Assembly: GCA_022497155.1 (NCBI GenBank)
Contig: MU385724.1
Location: 124,001-188,000 of the forward strand
Direction: 5' to 3'
DNA from: Whalleya microplaca
Taxonomy: Eukaryota > Ascomycota > Sordariomycetes > Xylariales > Xylariaceae
Length of the DNA: 64,000 nt
The position numbers and the translations under genes are program-made. The notes below the pieces were generated by a model. It saw nothing but the letters and a program-made list of their open reading frames with translations. It was not told the origin of the DNA and searched no databases. Positions 47,201-57,591 of the stretch are shown here, one piece after another. How positions within the stretch are numbered: the first letter of the stretch is position 1; each line of letters starts with the position of its first letter.

Positions 47201-48737
47201 GGTTGCAGGTTAGGATACGAATATATGAATGCAGACTATTGATGAGTGTAATAAGTATGGGCTTTGAAATATGTCGAGAATGTAGTTTGTAGGATGAAAG
47301 TCCCGAGACAGAAGATGTCGGACAGTAAATATATATACTTGATATATAAGAGAGGAGTCGTGCTAACCTATTACTATATTCAGTCGAATTCATATAGATG
47401 CTAGTCACAAGTAGATGTGAGAGCAACTGGGGCCAATGCATCGCTGGTCTAACTCCGGAGTCGCCCAAAGTATATCATCTTATGCCAATGCTACTCATTG
47501 CTAGACGCATTCGATGCCACTCGGGCTGGTCCTTACTCCGTTCGCTAGCATGGAATACGAGGATGGTTCGAAGCAAATGCGATTACTAGCGAGCTGATTT
47601 ACGGCTCGAGAACATATCAGTGACGTCGCACCTTGGTGCCGGCCCATTTAGTCTCCTCCGTACGTTTCAACCGGCATATGTGGGGTTCGATCGCAAACCG
47701 GAGTTGGGGAGTTTTGTCCGTTTTAGGAAAATGGTGTCCTGGGGTCATAACCAGTGGGCTTACTCATACCACCGGGCAATTAAGTCGCCTGCAGCATTTC
47801 TTTGTTGAGTATCTCGAGGTCGGGAATCAATGAGGCTTTGATTGCCGTGAACCTGCCCATGCGTGACACAGTGGGAGAATACAGATTTCACGATTGTGTG
47901 TAATGGCACACTACTAATATAGAGCGGCTCATGTTTGCGGATTTATGAGAAGGACCTCTCTTCCCGGATGGCATACAGAATCTGTTACCTATGTGTACTA
48001 TGGGATCGAAAATTTGCGGTAGTTGTCAAGGTAGAGAGCAAAAAAATCAGACCCCAGCTTCACTCTCCAATCGAACTACGTTAAAAGCCATATCTCAGAG
48101 GATCCTCTACATCTGGAGGGCATCCCTATATGTCAAGATTATAAAATCACTCCAACCTTAATATCATTATCGCCTTTCTCAATTAGTATTAACTTACCTA
48201 CGGGGTGACATACATAAAATCTAATTCTACTTCTTTTCTAGCTTTGTCCATTCACATCACCTTCTCTTCAATTTCCCAGTCTCGTGTTTCTCCCAAGCAT
48301 TCTTTACCCAAGTTGCCAATTCCTCGCATTATTCGAGATAACACACACCAGTTCCTTCTCAACCTATGCATTTTCCTGGTAGATGTAGCGTTGTCACTAA
48401 CCAGTATGTTTTTTGATTCAAGCCGTGTTTCGTTTCATTCGATGAATTAAACAACGTGATTTCAAGATTTGCTTGAAGTAGACGAATTATTAGACTTCGA
48501 AGATGCCTTATAAATATATGTTCACGCACAGTTTTATCATAGCGAAGGTCTATCATCACATATAATACCTATTAGAAGTAAAAATAACATTAAACTTAAA
48601 GGTGTTTGAAATACGAAGCCTGACATAGGAGAATCTTTCCATGTACGGTCATAGTTCTAACAGTCACTCTTTACAAATCCAACTCAAAAACACCTGTCCC
48701 ACAATGTTCCTGAGGGCCCTTTCCCTATCATAACACA
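47201..48737. other. Intergenic, no gene seen
   Basis: About 1.5 kb. Short frames only, none recognised. No repeat was noticed. Confidence 0.4.
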
Positions 48738-51700
48738 TCAATTATTACCAAATGTAAAGCACTTCATGGAACGCCAATTATCTGGCAAACTGCTTATGTC
48801 GTCGTAATTTGCACAGCTAGGATACTGAGAAGAAGTGATACCGTTGGAATACCCTTTACAACCGTCCTCGGAATAAACAGTACAGAAGCCGTTGCGAATA
48901 AGGAACGATGTTGGTTTGTCAAAAGCTCCAGCAGAACAAGCTGCACCAGGGCTATTACCGTGGTTTGTAAACCATTCACAGGACTCTGAGGTGTCCGAGT
49001 CCTGCGGCAGATCGTGCTTAAGGGAGATGCATTTTTCGTCGGGGTTTTGTGTACCGTAGCCCCGCAAGGAGTACTGAGAGCAAGAATCATATTAGCAAGT
49101 GACGAAAGAGAATAGATATATATAGTGGCCAAAATAAAACTTACGTAGTTTTCACGTTGATCTCCGCACTTTGTATCGTACTGTAGAAAATTGTTAGTTA
49201 CACAACTAGCCCCACCACATTTGTAAGGTACTCTTGACAGTGTTCATCCGACTTACGAGTGTGAGGAACCAAGTTGCGGTTGGTTTAGCCGGTGCTGTCG
49301 TAGTGGAGGTTTTAGAGCTTTGGCTTAATGAGCTCGCTCGAGTAGTCGTCCATTTGGCACATGATAGACTAGTCCCACAAGGCTCCCGGGGGACCGAGCA
49401 GACAGAAGTAGTAACAGTAGACAGGCACGAGCTACCGCTTGAGGTAATGATTGGCTTGGTTGTGGCTGGCGCTGTGGTTGTTGATGAGAGCTTAGGAAGA
49501 GACATCGAAGTAGAACTTTTAACGATGGTCGAAGATGCAGCTGCGTCTTGAGCTATTTCGAGGAATAAATTATCAGTATCCTCTCTGTTTTATCAAATGG
49601 AACTTGAGCCGGCATCACAAGAATCGTGATTCCATCAAGTGAAACAAATGATGCCACGACTCTCAGTCTGACCTAGGAAGGGAACGAAGTTTTATCAGAA
49701 CTGACCTGACCAGAAACTATTCACATAATTATATACCGACGTAGCAAGCGGACCGCTAGTATCGAGCTCAGCAGTTGGCAGGGGGTCATTTGCATCAACG
49801 GACAATGTAATGACATTAGTTTCGTGGCATGTCGTTGCTGAAGTGGGACAGGTGGATGTCTTTTTAGTAGTAGAGGACTTATCCTCGACATCGCAGCCCC
49901 TAATGACGCTGCTGGTGGATAAAACCTTGGTCCCTGTGGTTACTGTAGCAGATTTTGAAGTTGATACCCCAAAGGATGTTGTTGTAAGGAATACGGTAGC
50001 CTTCTCAGTCTCGCAAGATGTAGGTTTTGATGAGTAGGTAGGCACGTCGTCATTGCCGATCCTGCAAAAGTATTATGTCATTTATTAGCTATCCATACTT
50101 CCTAGTTTATTGCCCTGGGTGCGACAGGCAGAACCTACGTGATCTTGGGCCATGGTGGAAGACTTCCCGAAGTCGTAATGCCTGGTGGGAATTTGATTGG
50201 GGGTGGTGGACCACTATAAATTGGGCTTATGGTTAGCCAGATTGCCGCTTTGGGATAAAATAAGGAGGCTCTCGTACGGTGGATAGACCCCTGGTGGCAG
50301 TGTGAGCTGCCAACCACTAATATTTAAATCCCACGAAATACAAATCCGTCAGATTATTATTAGTTCTTTATTTCTAATGCTAATTCTTCATATGTGTACT
50401 TACGAAGAAGAACCAAGCCGTACATGGAATCACAGATTTGTTATCTGAAGCCCGAGGCGCGGGCACAGAAACTGTTACAGGTACAATAGTGACCATAGAT
50501 GGCCAGGTTGAGTGTGTTATCAAGGCTCCAGTGCCTGTAGAAGTTGATTTTACTGTGCCAGTAATTGACGTGTCTTTGGGAGAGGTATTGATGGTTGATG
50601 GAGCGAATGTAAAAGTCTCCCCGTCAGTGATGACGATTTTTGGTGTGGTTAACCCGGTAGGCACACTTATGGTGTTTGTGCCCCATATAATCAGTCCCGA
50701 ATAAGACGTGACTTTTCTGCCATCTGAGAGGGTTTCTGTCAATACTGGTGATGGCTTTGTGGAGGACAAAGGCTCTGGCTTGAATGTGAAAGTTTCGCTA
50801 GCTGTAGTTTTGATTACCGGACTGGTAAGACCAGTAGGAACAACCACTGTATTAGTGCCCCATATTAACAGACCAGTTGAAGAGGTAACTATGTTCCCAT
50901 CTGACAGAGTGGTTGTCTTTGCTAATGGAATAGTAGCTGGATCGGTAGCCGTGTTAGTGGCTGTTTTTGTGCTTGTATTGGTAGCTGTATTGGTACCCGT
51001 GCTGGTACCCGTGCTGGTACCCGTGCTGGTACCCGTGCTGGTACCCGTGCTGGTATCCGTGTTACTAGCTTTATTGGTTCTAGTTTTGGTATTAGTGTTG
51101 GTAGCTGTCTTAGTATTTGTATTGGTATCCGTGTTAGTGACTGGTTTTGTGCCTGTGCTGGTAGCTGTCCCAGGATCTGTGTTGATAGCTGTGTTGGTAA
51201 CAGTATTGGAAGCTGTATCAATACCCGTGTCGGTATTTGTGTTAGTACCCTTGTTGGTACTAGTGCTAGCCCCAGTGTTGGTATCTGTCTTACTACTTGT
51301 ATTGGCATTTGTATTGATACCCGTGTTGGAATTCGTGTTGCTAGCTGTTGTAGTATTTGATTCGGTACCCGGGGGTGCTACAATCGTAGAGGTTTTAGCT
51401 ATACACAATTAGAGACTGAAAATCTTTCTTTTGGAACTGGTTTGGGCAGTCTTAAATGATATCCCGAGCGAATGTCCCACCGAGAAGAAAATCTTGAAAT
51501 AGGCTAAAATAAGAAGACGCCTCAACAAGTACTAATGCCGTTTAAAAATTAGCAACAGGATTCCAAATGAACTTAGAGAGCTTTGAAGCACAACTAAAGA
51601 AAAAAGTAACAAATACAACCTGACAGCTTCTGAGTTTATATAATAGAATTATACTGCCCATTGAAGGGGGACCTAGATATTCATAATACTCACCTAATGG

Positions 51701-52178
51701 TTTGTGATCCAGAAACAGATGTGGTTATTTCGACACAGGCACCCTCAGAGTTACAAGTACTTTCAAGGTTACAGCATCCATAGAGACCTTGTTAAAGAGG
51801 ACGTAAGCAGATAATCACTTCAAAATGATTCACTCTCAAGGATTGACGAATTCATATGCCTCATTGCCAGTCATCTAGTACTGAAAACACGAAGCCATTC
51901 GAAGAAATGTTGGCTCAAGGGTTGCATACAGCAGGTTGTTCCTGGGGATATCGTATGAGTTGGTATCAGATAATAAGGGAAAAAGATTAGGACTTTAACA
52001 TACCATAACCGCAGAGGTTTTTGCCTCCATTAGGTGTGGTGCAACAAGTGTCACCTGTCAAGCCACAGCCAGATCCGCATGGGACAGCGCACGACTGTCT
52101 TTCAAATATGCTCCTCGCCAAAACGGAAGAAGAGAAGATGCTGGAGAGCAACATGGCATAAAAGCCAAGCCCTTTCAT
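48738..52178 (-). CDS. Large secreted Thr/Ser-rich Cys-containing glycoprotein
   Basis: Probable extracellular or cell-wall protein of unknown function, nine exons: 52178-52004, 51787-51694, about 51355-50404 (5' end uncertain), 50306-50278, 50213-50139, 50061-49706, 49552-49257, 49180-49145 and 49073-48738. It starts with a signal peptide (MKGLGFYAMLLSSIFSSSVLA) and a Cys-rich module (CAVPCGSGCGLTGDTCC, then YGCCNLESTCNSEGAC). A long Thr/Asn/Ser/Gly low-complexity region follows, then two repeats of the type SYSGLIIWGTNTISVPTGLT. A Pro-rich stretch YPPGPPPPIKFPPG leads to Ser/Thr-rich linkers and a C-terminal Cys-rich domain (CISLKHDLP ... CANYDDISSLP ... MKCFTF). Heavy O-glycosylation is expected. 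An upstream ATG at 52199 is possible. The acceptor of exon 3 and that of exon 4 are the weak points. No catalytic motif seen. Confidence 0.72.
50989..51060. repeat. 12-bp minisatellite inside the glycoprotein gene
   Basis: Six consecutive units of GTGCTGGTACCC (plus strand), the last with one change. On the coding strand each unit encodes Gly-Thr-Ser-Thr. Flanking DNA (about 50940-51350) is a more degenerate 6/12-bp array encoding Thr-Asn-Thr-type units. The unit length keeps the frame when copies are gained or lost. Confidence 0.9.
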
Positions 52179-52199
52179 GGAGACGTTAGTGACCTCCAT

Positions 52200-54117
52200 T
52201 AAGGCCCAGTCTGGTAATGAAAGTAAATGTACTAGCCCTCGAGTAAATAGGACAGAAATATCTAGCAATCCAAGGAAAGGCTTCGATAAATTGTAAAAAA
52301 AAGTAACAACAACGGTATCCTCGAGTCCTCGAGCTCATTAATATTTCAACTGGTATATGGACATACGAGTATTTATGGTCTACTAATTTCAGGAAAACCC
52401 ATATCAGAATTTCCCTTTCGTTCTCCCTAAGGATATTTTACAACTTAAGATCGTAATAAATGTCAATATGTCCTTTGAGCTCCACTCTAAAATAGTCTAT
52501 GTTGTACCATCAGTACCCTTCATGACACCAGTCACTTGACGTAACTCACATAAATCCTTCAGCATAGCCTATACTTGTGTATTGAACCTGTTGGAGAGGT
52601 AGATGTTACGCTCCACAGCTGTGGCTATTCGGGTACGGAGTACTTATGTTGGCTGATTCTAATGATAGTATTTTCTTAATAAGCAACGAAGGCTGTAATA
52701 CTAATAGCCTGCGTCTGTTCCAACATGTCCAAACGTACCATATATACAATACTTTAGAAACCAAACATCGCATGGTATCTCAAAATAGCACTCGCAACCG
52801 TCGATTATTCGAGGATGACAAAATCTTCGTCCCAGGATCCAGCTCGTGATCATAGGCCCGAGAAAGGCACCGTGCCTAAGCCTAAAGTCTATGTTGGCTC
52901 GAATTCAATCATTAGCTGATTGCCACACTCGCTACGCCTAAGGTCTTGGTTATATCCAACAGATCGACATGGCATATTGGATTATAGGGTAGCTGGTTAT
53001 ACGCCTCCCAACCTTTGATTATATACTGCAGGCCGAAGCCCTTCGACTATACAGGTGATCCTTCCCTAATAATAAATACTAAAATACACATAACCTGCAT
53101 CTGTTTCAGCATGCTCAGGTGGCACGGCTGTCGCAAGTTAGCGGTATTTGTCGTATAATTGGTAGCTTCTAGGTGAGAAATAAGTAGGCGCAGTCGACCG
53201 ATAGATCACAGGTTGGAGCTTTTATAATAATGGGTAATATAATAGTAGCAGGTACAAAATATATAATATTAAACGTTGTAATAAGTTAGATACAGTACTA
53301 AGTAATAGTCCTCCAAAGTACTCCGAATCACGTGCTATCCTTGTACCAGATACCGCGGCTGTAGAAATAATCCAACAGGAGCGGCACAGCTGTTGACGGC
53401 TTATCTTCTGAAGTCCTCTATATAACAATTACATGCAACAGGGCCCAACAGATGAAGCATCTAATAAAAATAGATGTATTCAACTAACAGACAATGGACT
53501 CGGCGGCACGGTTGTTGGCGACATGTCTTCTAATGTCCTTTGCACAACTGTTATATACAACGGAACCTGACATATGAAACATCTAATAAAAGCAAATACA
53601 CTCAACCAACAAACACCAGAACGGGCGGCACAGCTGCAAACGCCTAGTTCTTGATGGGTTTATTACGCCCAACACTAAATACAGTAGCACCTGACGTATG
53701 GAATTTATATTAAAGGAAACGCACTCAACTAACAGATAGTAGAATGGGCGGCACAGCTATTCGTGTCCTAATCCTTCAACTCCTTCACATAATAGACGAG
53801 GCAAATCCCAGAGCATACGGGATAGATGGTGAGAAAGGTAATATTCTCGGGGTTGAGAATGTATCATAGCCCCAATTAAATAATACTGAATGATTATTCT
53901 ACCTTAAATAAATCACCTGGTATCAATGAAAGATGACCAGGTAGTACAATTAATGCCGGCTAGCTTTATAAGTACTTCACTGCCCTAATGATATCAGGGA
54001 ATTTCGTCATCATATCCACCTCCCATTCTCTATACTGAGCACATTTTACTATCTGGCTTTGAAGTTCCTGCTCCAAATCTTCTCCCTTCAACATCTTGAC
54101 TTTCTACGGCACCCAGA
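52200..54117. other. Intergenic with tandem repeat
   Basis: About 1.9 kb between the glycoprotein start and the metallopeptidase start. It contains the 122-bp repeat array at 53381-53870 and short related motifs near 52697 and 53088 (CCTGCRTCTGTT). No gene was recognised. Confidence 0.4.
53381..53870. repeat. Diverged 122-bp tandem repeat, about four units
   Basis: Units begin with GCGGCAC at 53381, 53503, 53625 and 53748, a period of 122, 122 and 123 bp. Each of the first three also has a copy of ATnnAACATCTAATAAAAnnA and a CTCAACYAACA motif near its end, with many substitutions. A looser GTGGCACGGCTGT at 53119 may be an older unit. The last unit fades after about 60 bp. The array does not encode a continuous protein. 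Confidence 0.75.
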
Positions 54118-55351
54118 ATGCAGACCCCACTGCTTCGGGGTTTCCTCTCTTTCCTTGCCCTTCGGCAGTGTCATGCGGCAGTCACCTGGAGGACGGTTGG
54201 CTGTGATAACTGGACGTTTAAGGAAGCTAACATTAATGATATTTGGGATAATGCTCTATTGATGGCTACAAACGCCTTGGAGCGAATAGACGCCATTCCC
54301 ACAAACCCCAAAGGAATGATCGATACTAATGCAAGAAGGGCGGGGGCCAACGCAAACTTCATGTTTGGTGTCAACTTTAATATGTTCACGGGAATGGATT
54401 CCACGGGAAAGGATACGATGAATACAGTTAAAAGTATGTAAATTCTGTCAACGCTCCTATATTGTGGTCATCTACCTGACTAATTCCACTAACCACAAAG
54501 CTACGTATACCAATATCCAGAGCGGACTGCATGGAACGCTGACTGGGGTTAATCCCAATAATGCGTTTCTATTCTGCGGGAGCAATGGTTTGACGTTTGG
54601 AGACATTCCTGGGAATCCCTGTGAGTAGGCGTATGGTTTGATAGGATATTAGACTCATCCTTGTCTAGTTCAACAACCCATGTGGCACACTCAAATTACG
54701 AACGGTGGAAGTACTGAATATATTGTTATAGCATACGCTACGGCCCGTACGTTGTAGTATTCCTAAAATATTGCAAGGCAAAAATAAACTAGCGGATTAG
54801 GGGATACAGACAACAACCCCATCCAGCCATGCACGGAGAAAGGCGCTTATGAGTACTACCTGGCAAGAACGTTTGAATTCCTTCAAATCAGCAACGGCGC
54901 ACGCCAATGGTTCATAGGTATCATCCTATGTCCTAACCAGTGGGAGGATGGGGCGAAATAATCAGTCAGGCCTATCCTAACCAAGGGCTTCACGGCCCAA
55001 GCCACCAATAATAACAAAAATGCAACTCCATCAGACTTTAATTCCATCGCGGGAAGCCTCATTCATGAGATGGCTCACGTAGTTGGGAGAACTCAAGGCA
55101 GGAGGTGTAAGTGAAAGGGCAAAAACGTATCTGCTCAGAGTCCGATGAATACTTACACGTGAGCAGTTGAAGATGAAGCATATGAATTTAACCAGTGCCT
55201 TCACTTGGCAAATACTGATCAAGCTGCCGCACCGCGTATTCTCAGAGATGAGCATGTCTCCGTCGACGAAGTGGGGGGCGGCAACTCCAGCAAAGGGGGG
55301 CTCTTAGGACAAAGAGAGGGGAAGGGAGGTACCCAATATTGTAGGCGATAG
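54118..55351 (+). pseudogene. Secreted aspzincin-like (M35-type) metallopeptidase, stop inside
   Basis: Predicted secreted zinc protease. Exons 54118-54433, 54501-54620, 54669-54746, 54810-55106 and 55167-55351 close to 332 codons. A signal peptide (LLRGFLSFLALRQCHA) is followed by CDNWTFKEANINDIWDNAL. The zinc motif HEMAH is in exon 4 and a likely aspartate ligand is in FEDEAYEFNQC right after the last intron, the arrangement of the aspzincin (deuterolysin/peptidyl-Lys) group. A TAA at 54959-54961, 108 nt before HEMAH, interrupts the frame after CPNQWEDGAK. A 48-nt in-frame intron (54918-54965, GTATCA, branch CCTAAC, CAG) would remove it, together with the conserved-looking IILCPNQW. So this is either a pseudogene or a gene with one more short intron; I lean slightly to pseudogene. 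Confidence 0.65.
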
Positions 55352-55683
55352 AGAATGCTGTAATTGGAATGCTATGGAGGCAGTACTGTCTTGTAAAGAA
55401 TAGTTTACTTGTGGCTTCTAGGGTAAACAGTTGATCTGTAGAACAGTTTTACTGCTTACATCATAACTAATGGCCGTTTTTTTTGGCACAGTTGTTCCCC
55501 TCCATTTTCCAATGTCATCCTGGTTACTTATTTGGTTGGTTGGTTGGTTGATTCATTAGTTGGCTGTCTTACATGTCATGTACTTACACAGCCCCGGCCA
55601 ATCCCGATACCCAAGCCATAGAAAAGCCTAGAAATCCCACATTGCATCCCTTTCTTCCATATTGTAACAACTTAAACTTCACT

Positions 55684-57591
55684 ATGCCTCGAATATGTCC
55701 GTTTCCCACTCTCTTCGCTCGCAAGGACAAGAATTCGCCTGTAGCTGTCTCCATCACGGCGCGAGAGCCGGTACCTTTAGAACGAGGAAGACCATCGATA
55801 GCGCACCTTCCGGACAATATTGTGCGGCGTATACTTAGCTTCGTCCAAGATTCAAGTTCGGAGGACATACTGACAGTGGCGTCACTTAGTTCTTCCCTGT
55901 ATACACAAGCGCGCTATGTCCAACACCGCGTCGTGCACATTGACCTTGACAAGAGCAATCATGCTCATAATTCCCTTGACCTCATCACATACCGTGGTCT
56001 ACTTCCCGCCATCCGCGTGCTCGTGGTGAATGGCAAGCAGCATGTTGAGCTTCAAGAGGAGGGAAAGGCGCTACTGGCTCGCCTAGCTGGCATGTTGCCT
56101 GGCATGACAGGGCTGCGTGACCTTCACTGGAAGGTGGCGCGTGAAATTCACTGGACTGAGGGGCGTACGACAACAGTGCCTATCCCGACAAATATTCTCG
56201 ATTCACTACCTGTTCGATTGCGTCTACACACGTCAATTGTCAGCGATGAGCGCATTGAATCCCACTCCCAGGTGCGCGAGTTCCTCGCCCGCCTCACAAG
56301 CAACCAGAACCTCTTCACCATTTCCGTCCATATCCTGTTCATTTGTGGACGGGAGTGTTTAAAGACTATGACCGCCTTGAAAAAGGTGATACTATCGTGC
56401 CCAAACCTCCGTAGGATTCCACGGATACATGTCTGGTACCCGCCCGATCACGGCGTCAACTTCGGACCTGAGTTTGGTGCTCCATACTGTGGTTTGGGGT
56501 TCGCTAACGGTGAGAGGCCCCCAGCCCTGGAGGAGCTGGGTGTCGCTCGCTATCCGTGGGGCAGCGTGAACAAGCACCCATTCTCTATTCACTGTCGTGG
56601 ATATCCGGAGGAGGGCCAAGAATGGGAATACTGGGCTGATAAATTCGATTGGTCGCGGCTACTTAGGTTAAACACCTTGCATGGTGACATGGTGGAATCC
56701 ATAACTCCGAAATTGACCAGTCTCAGAGAGGCCGTGTTCGATGACGGTAACGCTTATGGCTTTCATAAGACAGCGTTCCTTGATGGACTCATAGCTCCGC
56801 TGGAGTTCTTGAGTATTTGCAACTGGGTGGAGATAGGAAAGCCTGAAACAATCACGCAGCACGGCGCAACATTACGAAAATTGAAGATACACCAACTCGA
56901 GGGACTGTACAATGCTGACAGTTATGTGACTGATGAAGATCTTGCCAAACTGTGCAATGGCCTCCCACGTCTTGAGGAGCTGGCCATTGATATCGCTAGA
57001 GATGAAAATGCGAACGATTGGCCCTACGGAGCGCTAGATGCCATTGCCAAATTCCCACGTCTGCGAACCGTCGAACTATGGTTCAAATTGGGCTGGGGAA
57101 GTACGCCAATCCCGGCGCCTTACATCACCGTTTCTTCAGCTCGCTATCTCTTCGACTACCTTCGCAAGGAAGAAAACAACATACAACGTCTCATTCTCCA
57201 CTCAGGCGCTCCCGGGTATGGTTTCCTTCATCGCCAATATTGTGGCGAACCACCTTGGTCGGAGCAGAATTGCATCACTCTTGTGTGCAACATGGTCTAC
57301 CACAGTGATGCACAGCAGGGGGTTTTCAGCGTGACGTGCCCGAGCCTAAGCAAAGAGCTGAACGTGGAGCTTAATCGTCTTGCCCAGCAGGATGATAGAA
57401 ACCAGATAAACTTAAAGGAGCTCGATGAAAAGAGCTTGCCTCTCAAGATTGCTCTTGATGGACCACTCACTATGGATGAATGGAAGACTTGGAGGCATCA
57501 GCAATGGGTACGCCGGCGGAAGGCTTACCGTCAGCAAAATTCGATGTTGGGGAGGTTCATCATAGGCCCTTTGAAGCGCGCATGGAAATGA
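55684..57591 (+). CDS. F-box protein
   Basis: Probable substrate adaptor of an SCF ubiquitin ligase. Single exon, 635 aa from ATG 55684; the frame is open back to an earlier ATG at 55573 (672 aa), but the nearer one sits after an A-rich leader typical of fungal starts. The F-box is near residues 40-85 (IAHLPDNIVRRILSFVQ...LTVASLSSSLYTQA). The remainder holds LRR-like hydrophobic spacing (LPRLEELAIDIA, FPRLRTVELWFKLGW) of the kind that binds targets in fungal F-box proteins. The substrate is unknown. The C-terminus is basic and Gln/Arg-rich. Confidence 0.85.
   Translation: MPRICPFPTLFARKDKNSPVAVSITAREPVPLERGRPSIAHLPDNIVRRILSFVQDSSSEDILTVASLSSSLYTQARYVQHRVVHIDLDKSNHAHNSLDLITYRGLLPAIRVLVVNGKQHVELQEEGKALLARLAGMLPGMTGLRDLHWKVAREIHWTEGRTTTVPIPTNILDSLPVRLRLHTSIVSDERIESHSQVREFLARLTSNQNLFTISVHILFICGRECLKTMTALKKVILSCPNLRRIPRIHVWYPPDHGVNFGPEFGAPYCGLGFANGERPPALEELGVARYPWGSVNKHPFSIHCRGYPEEGQEWEYWADKFDWSRLLRLNTLHGDMVESITPKLTSLREAVFDDGNAYGFHKTAFLDGLIAPLEFLSICNWVEIGKPETITQHGATLRKLKIHQLEGLYNADSYVTDEDLAKLCNGLPRLEELAIDIARDENANDWPYGALDAIAKFPRLRTVELWFKLGWGSTPIPAPYITVSSARYLFDYLRKEENNIQRLILHSGAPGYGFLHRQYCGEPPWSEQNCITLVCNMVYHSDAQQGVFSVTCPSLSKELNVELNRLAQQDDRNQINLKELDEKSLPLKIALDGPLTMDEWKTWRHQQWVRRRKAYRQQNSMLGRFIIGPLKRAWK

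Noticed and set aside
50989..51060. Possible CRISPR-like array
   Set aside because: Units are contiguous 12-bp repeats without spacers, inside a coding exon of a eukaryotic gene.
50708..51412. 234-codon plus-strand frame of Val/Leu-rich repeats
   Set aside because: Antisense reading of the Thr/Asn-rich minisatellite of the glycoprotein gene; no independent evidence.
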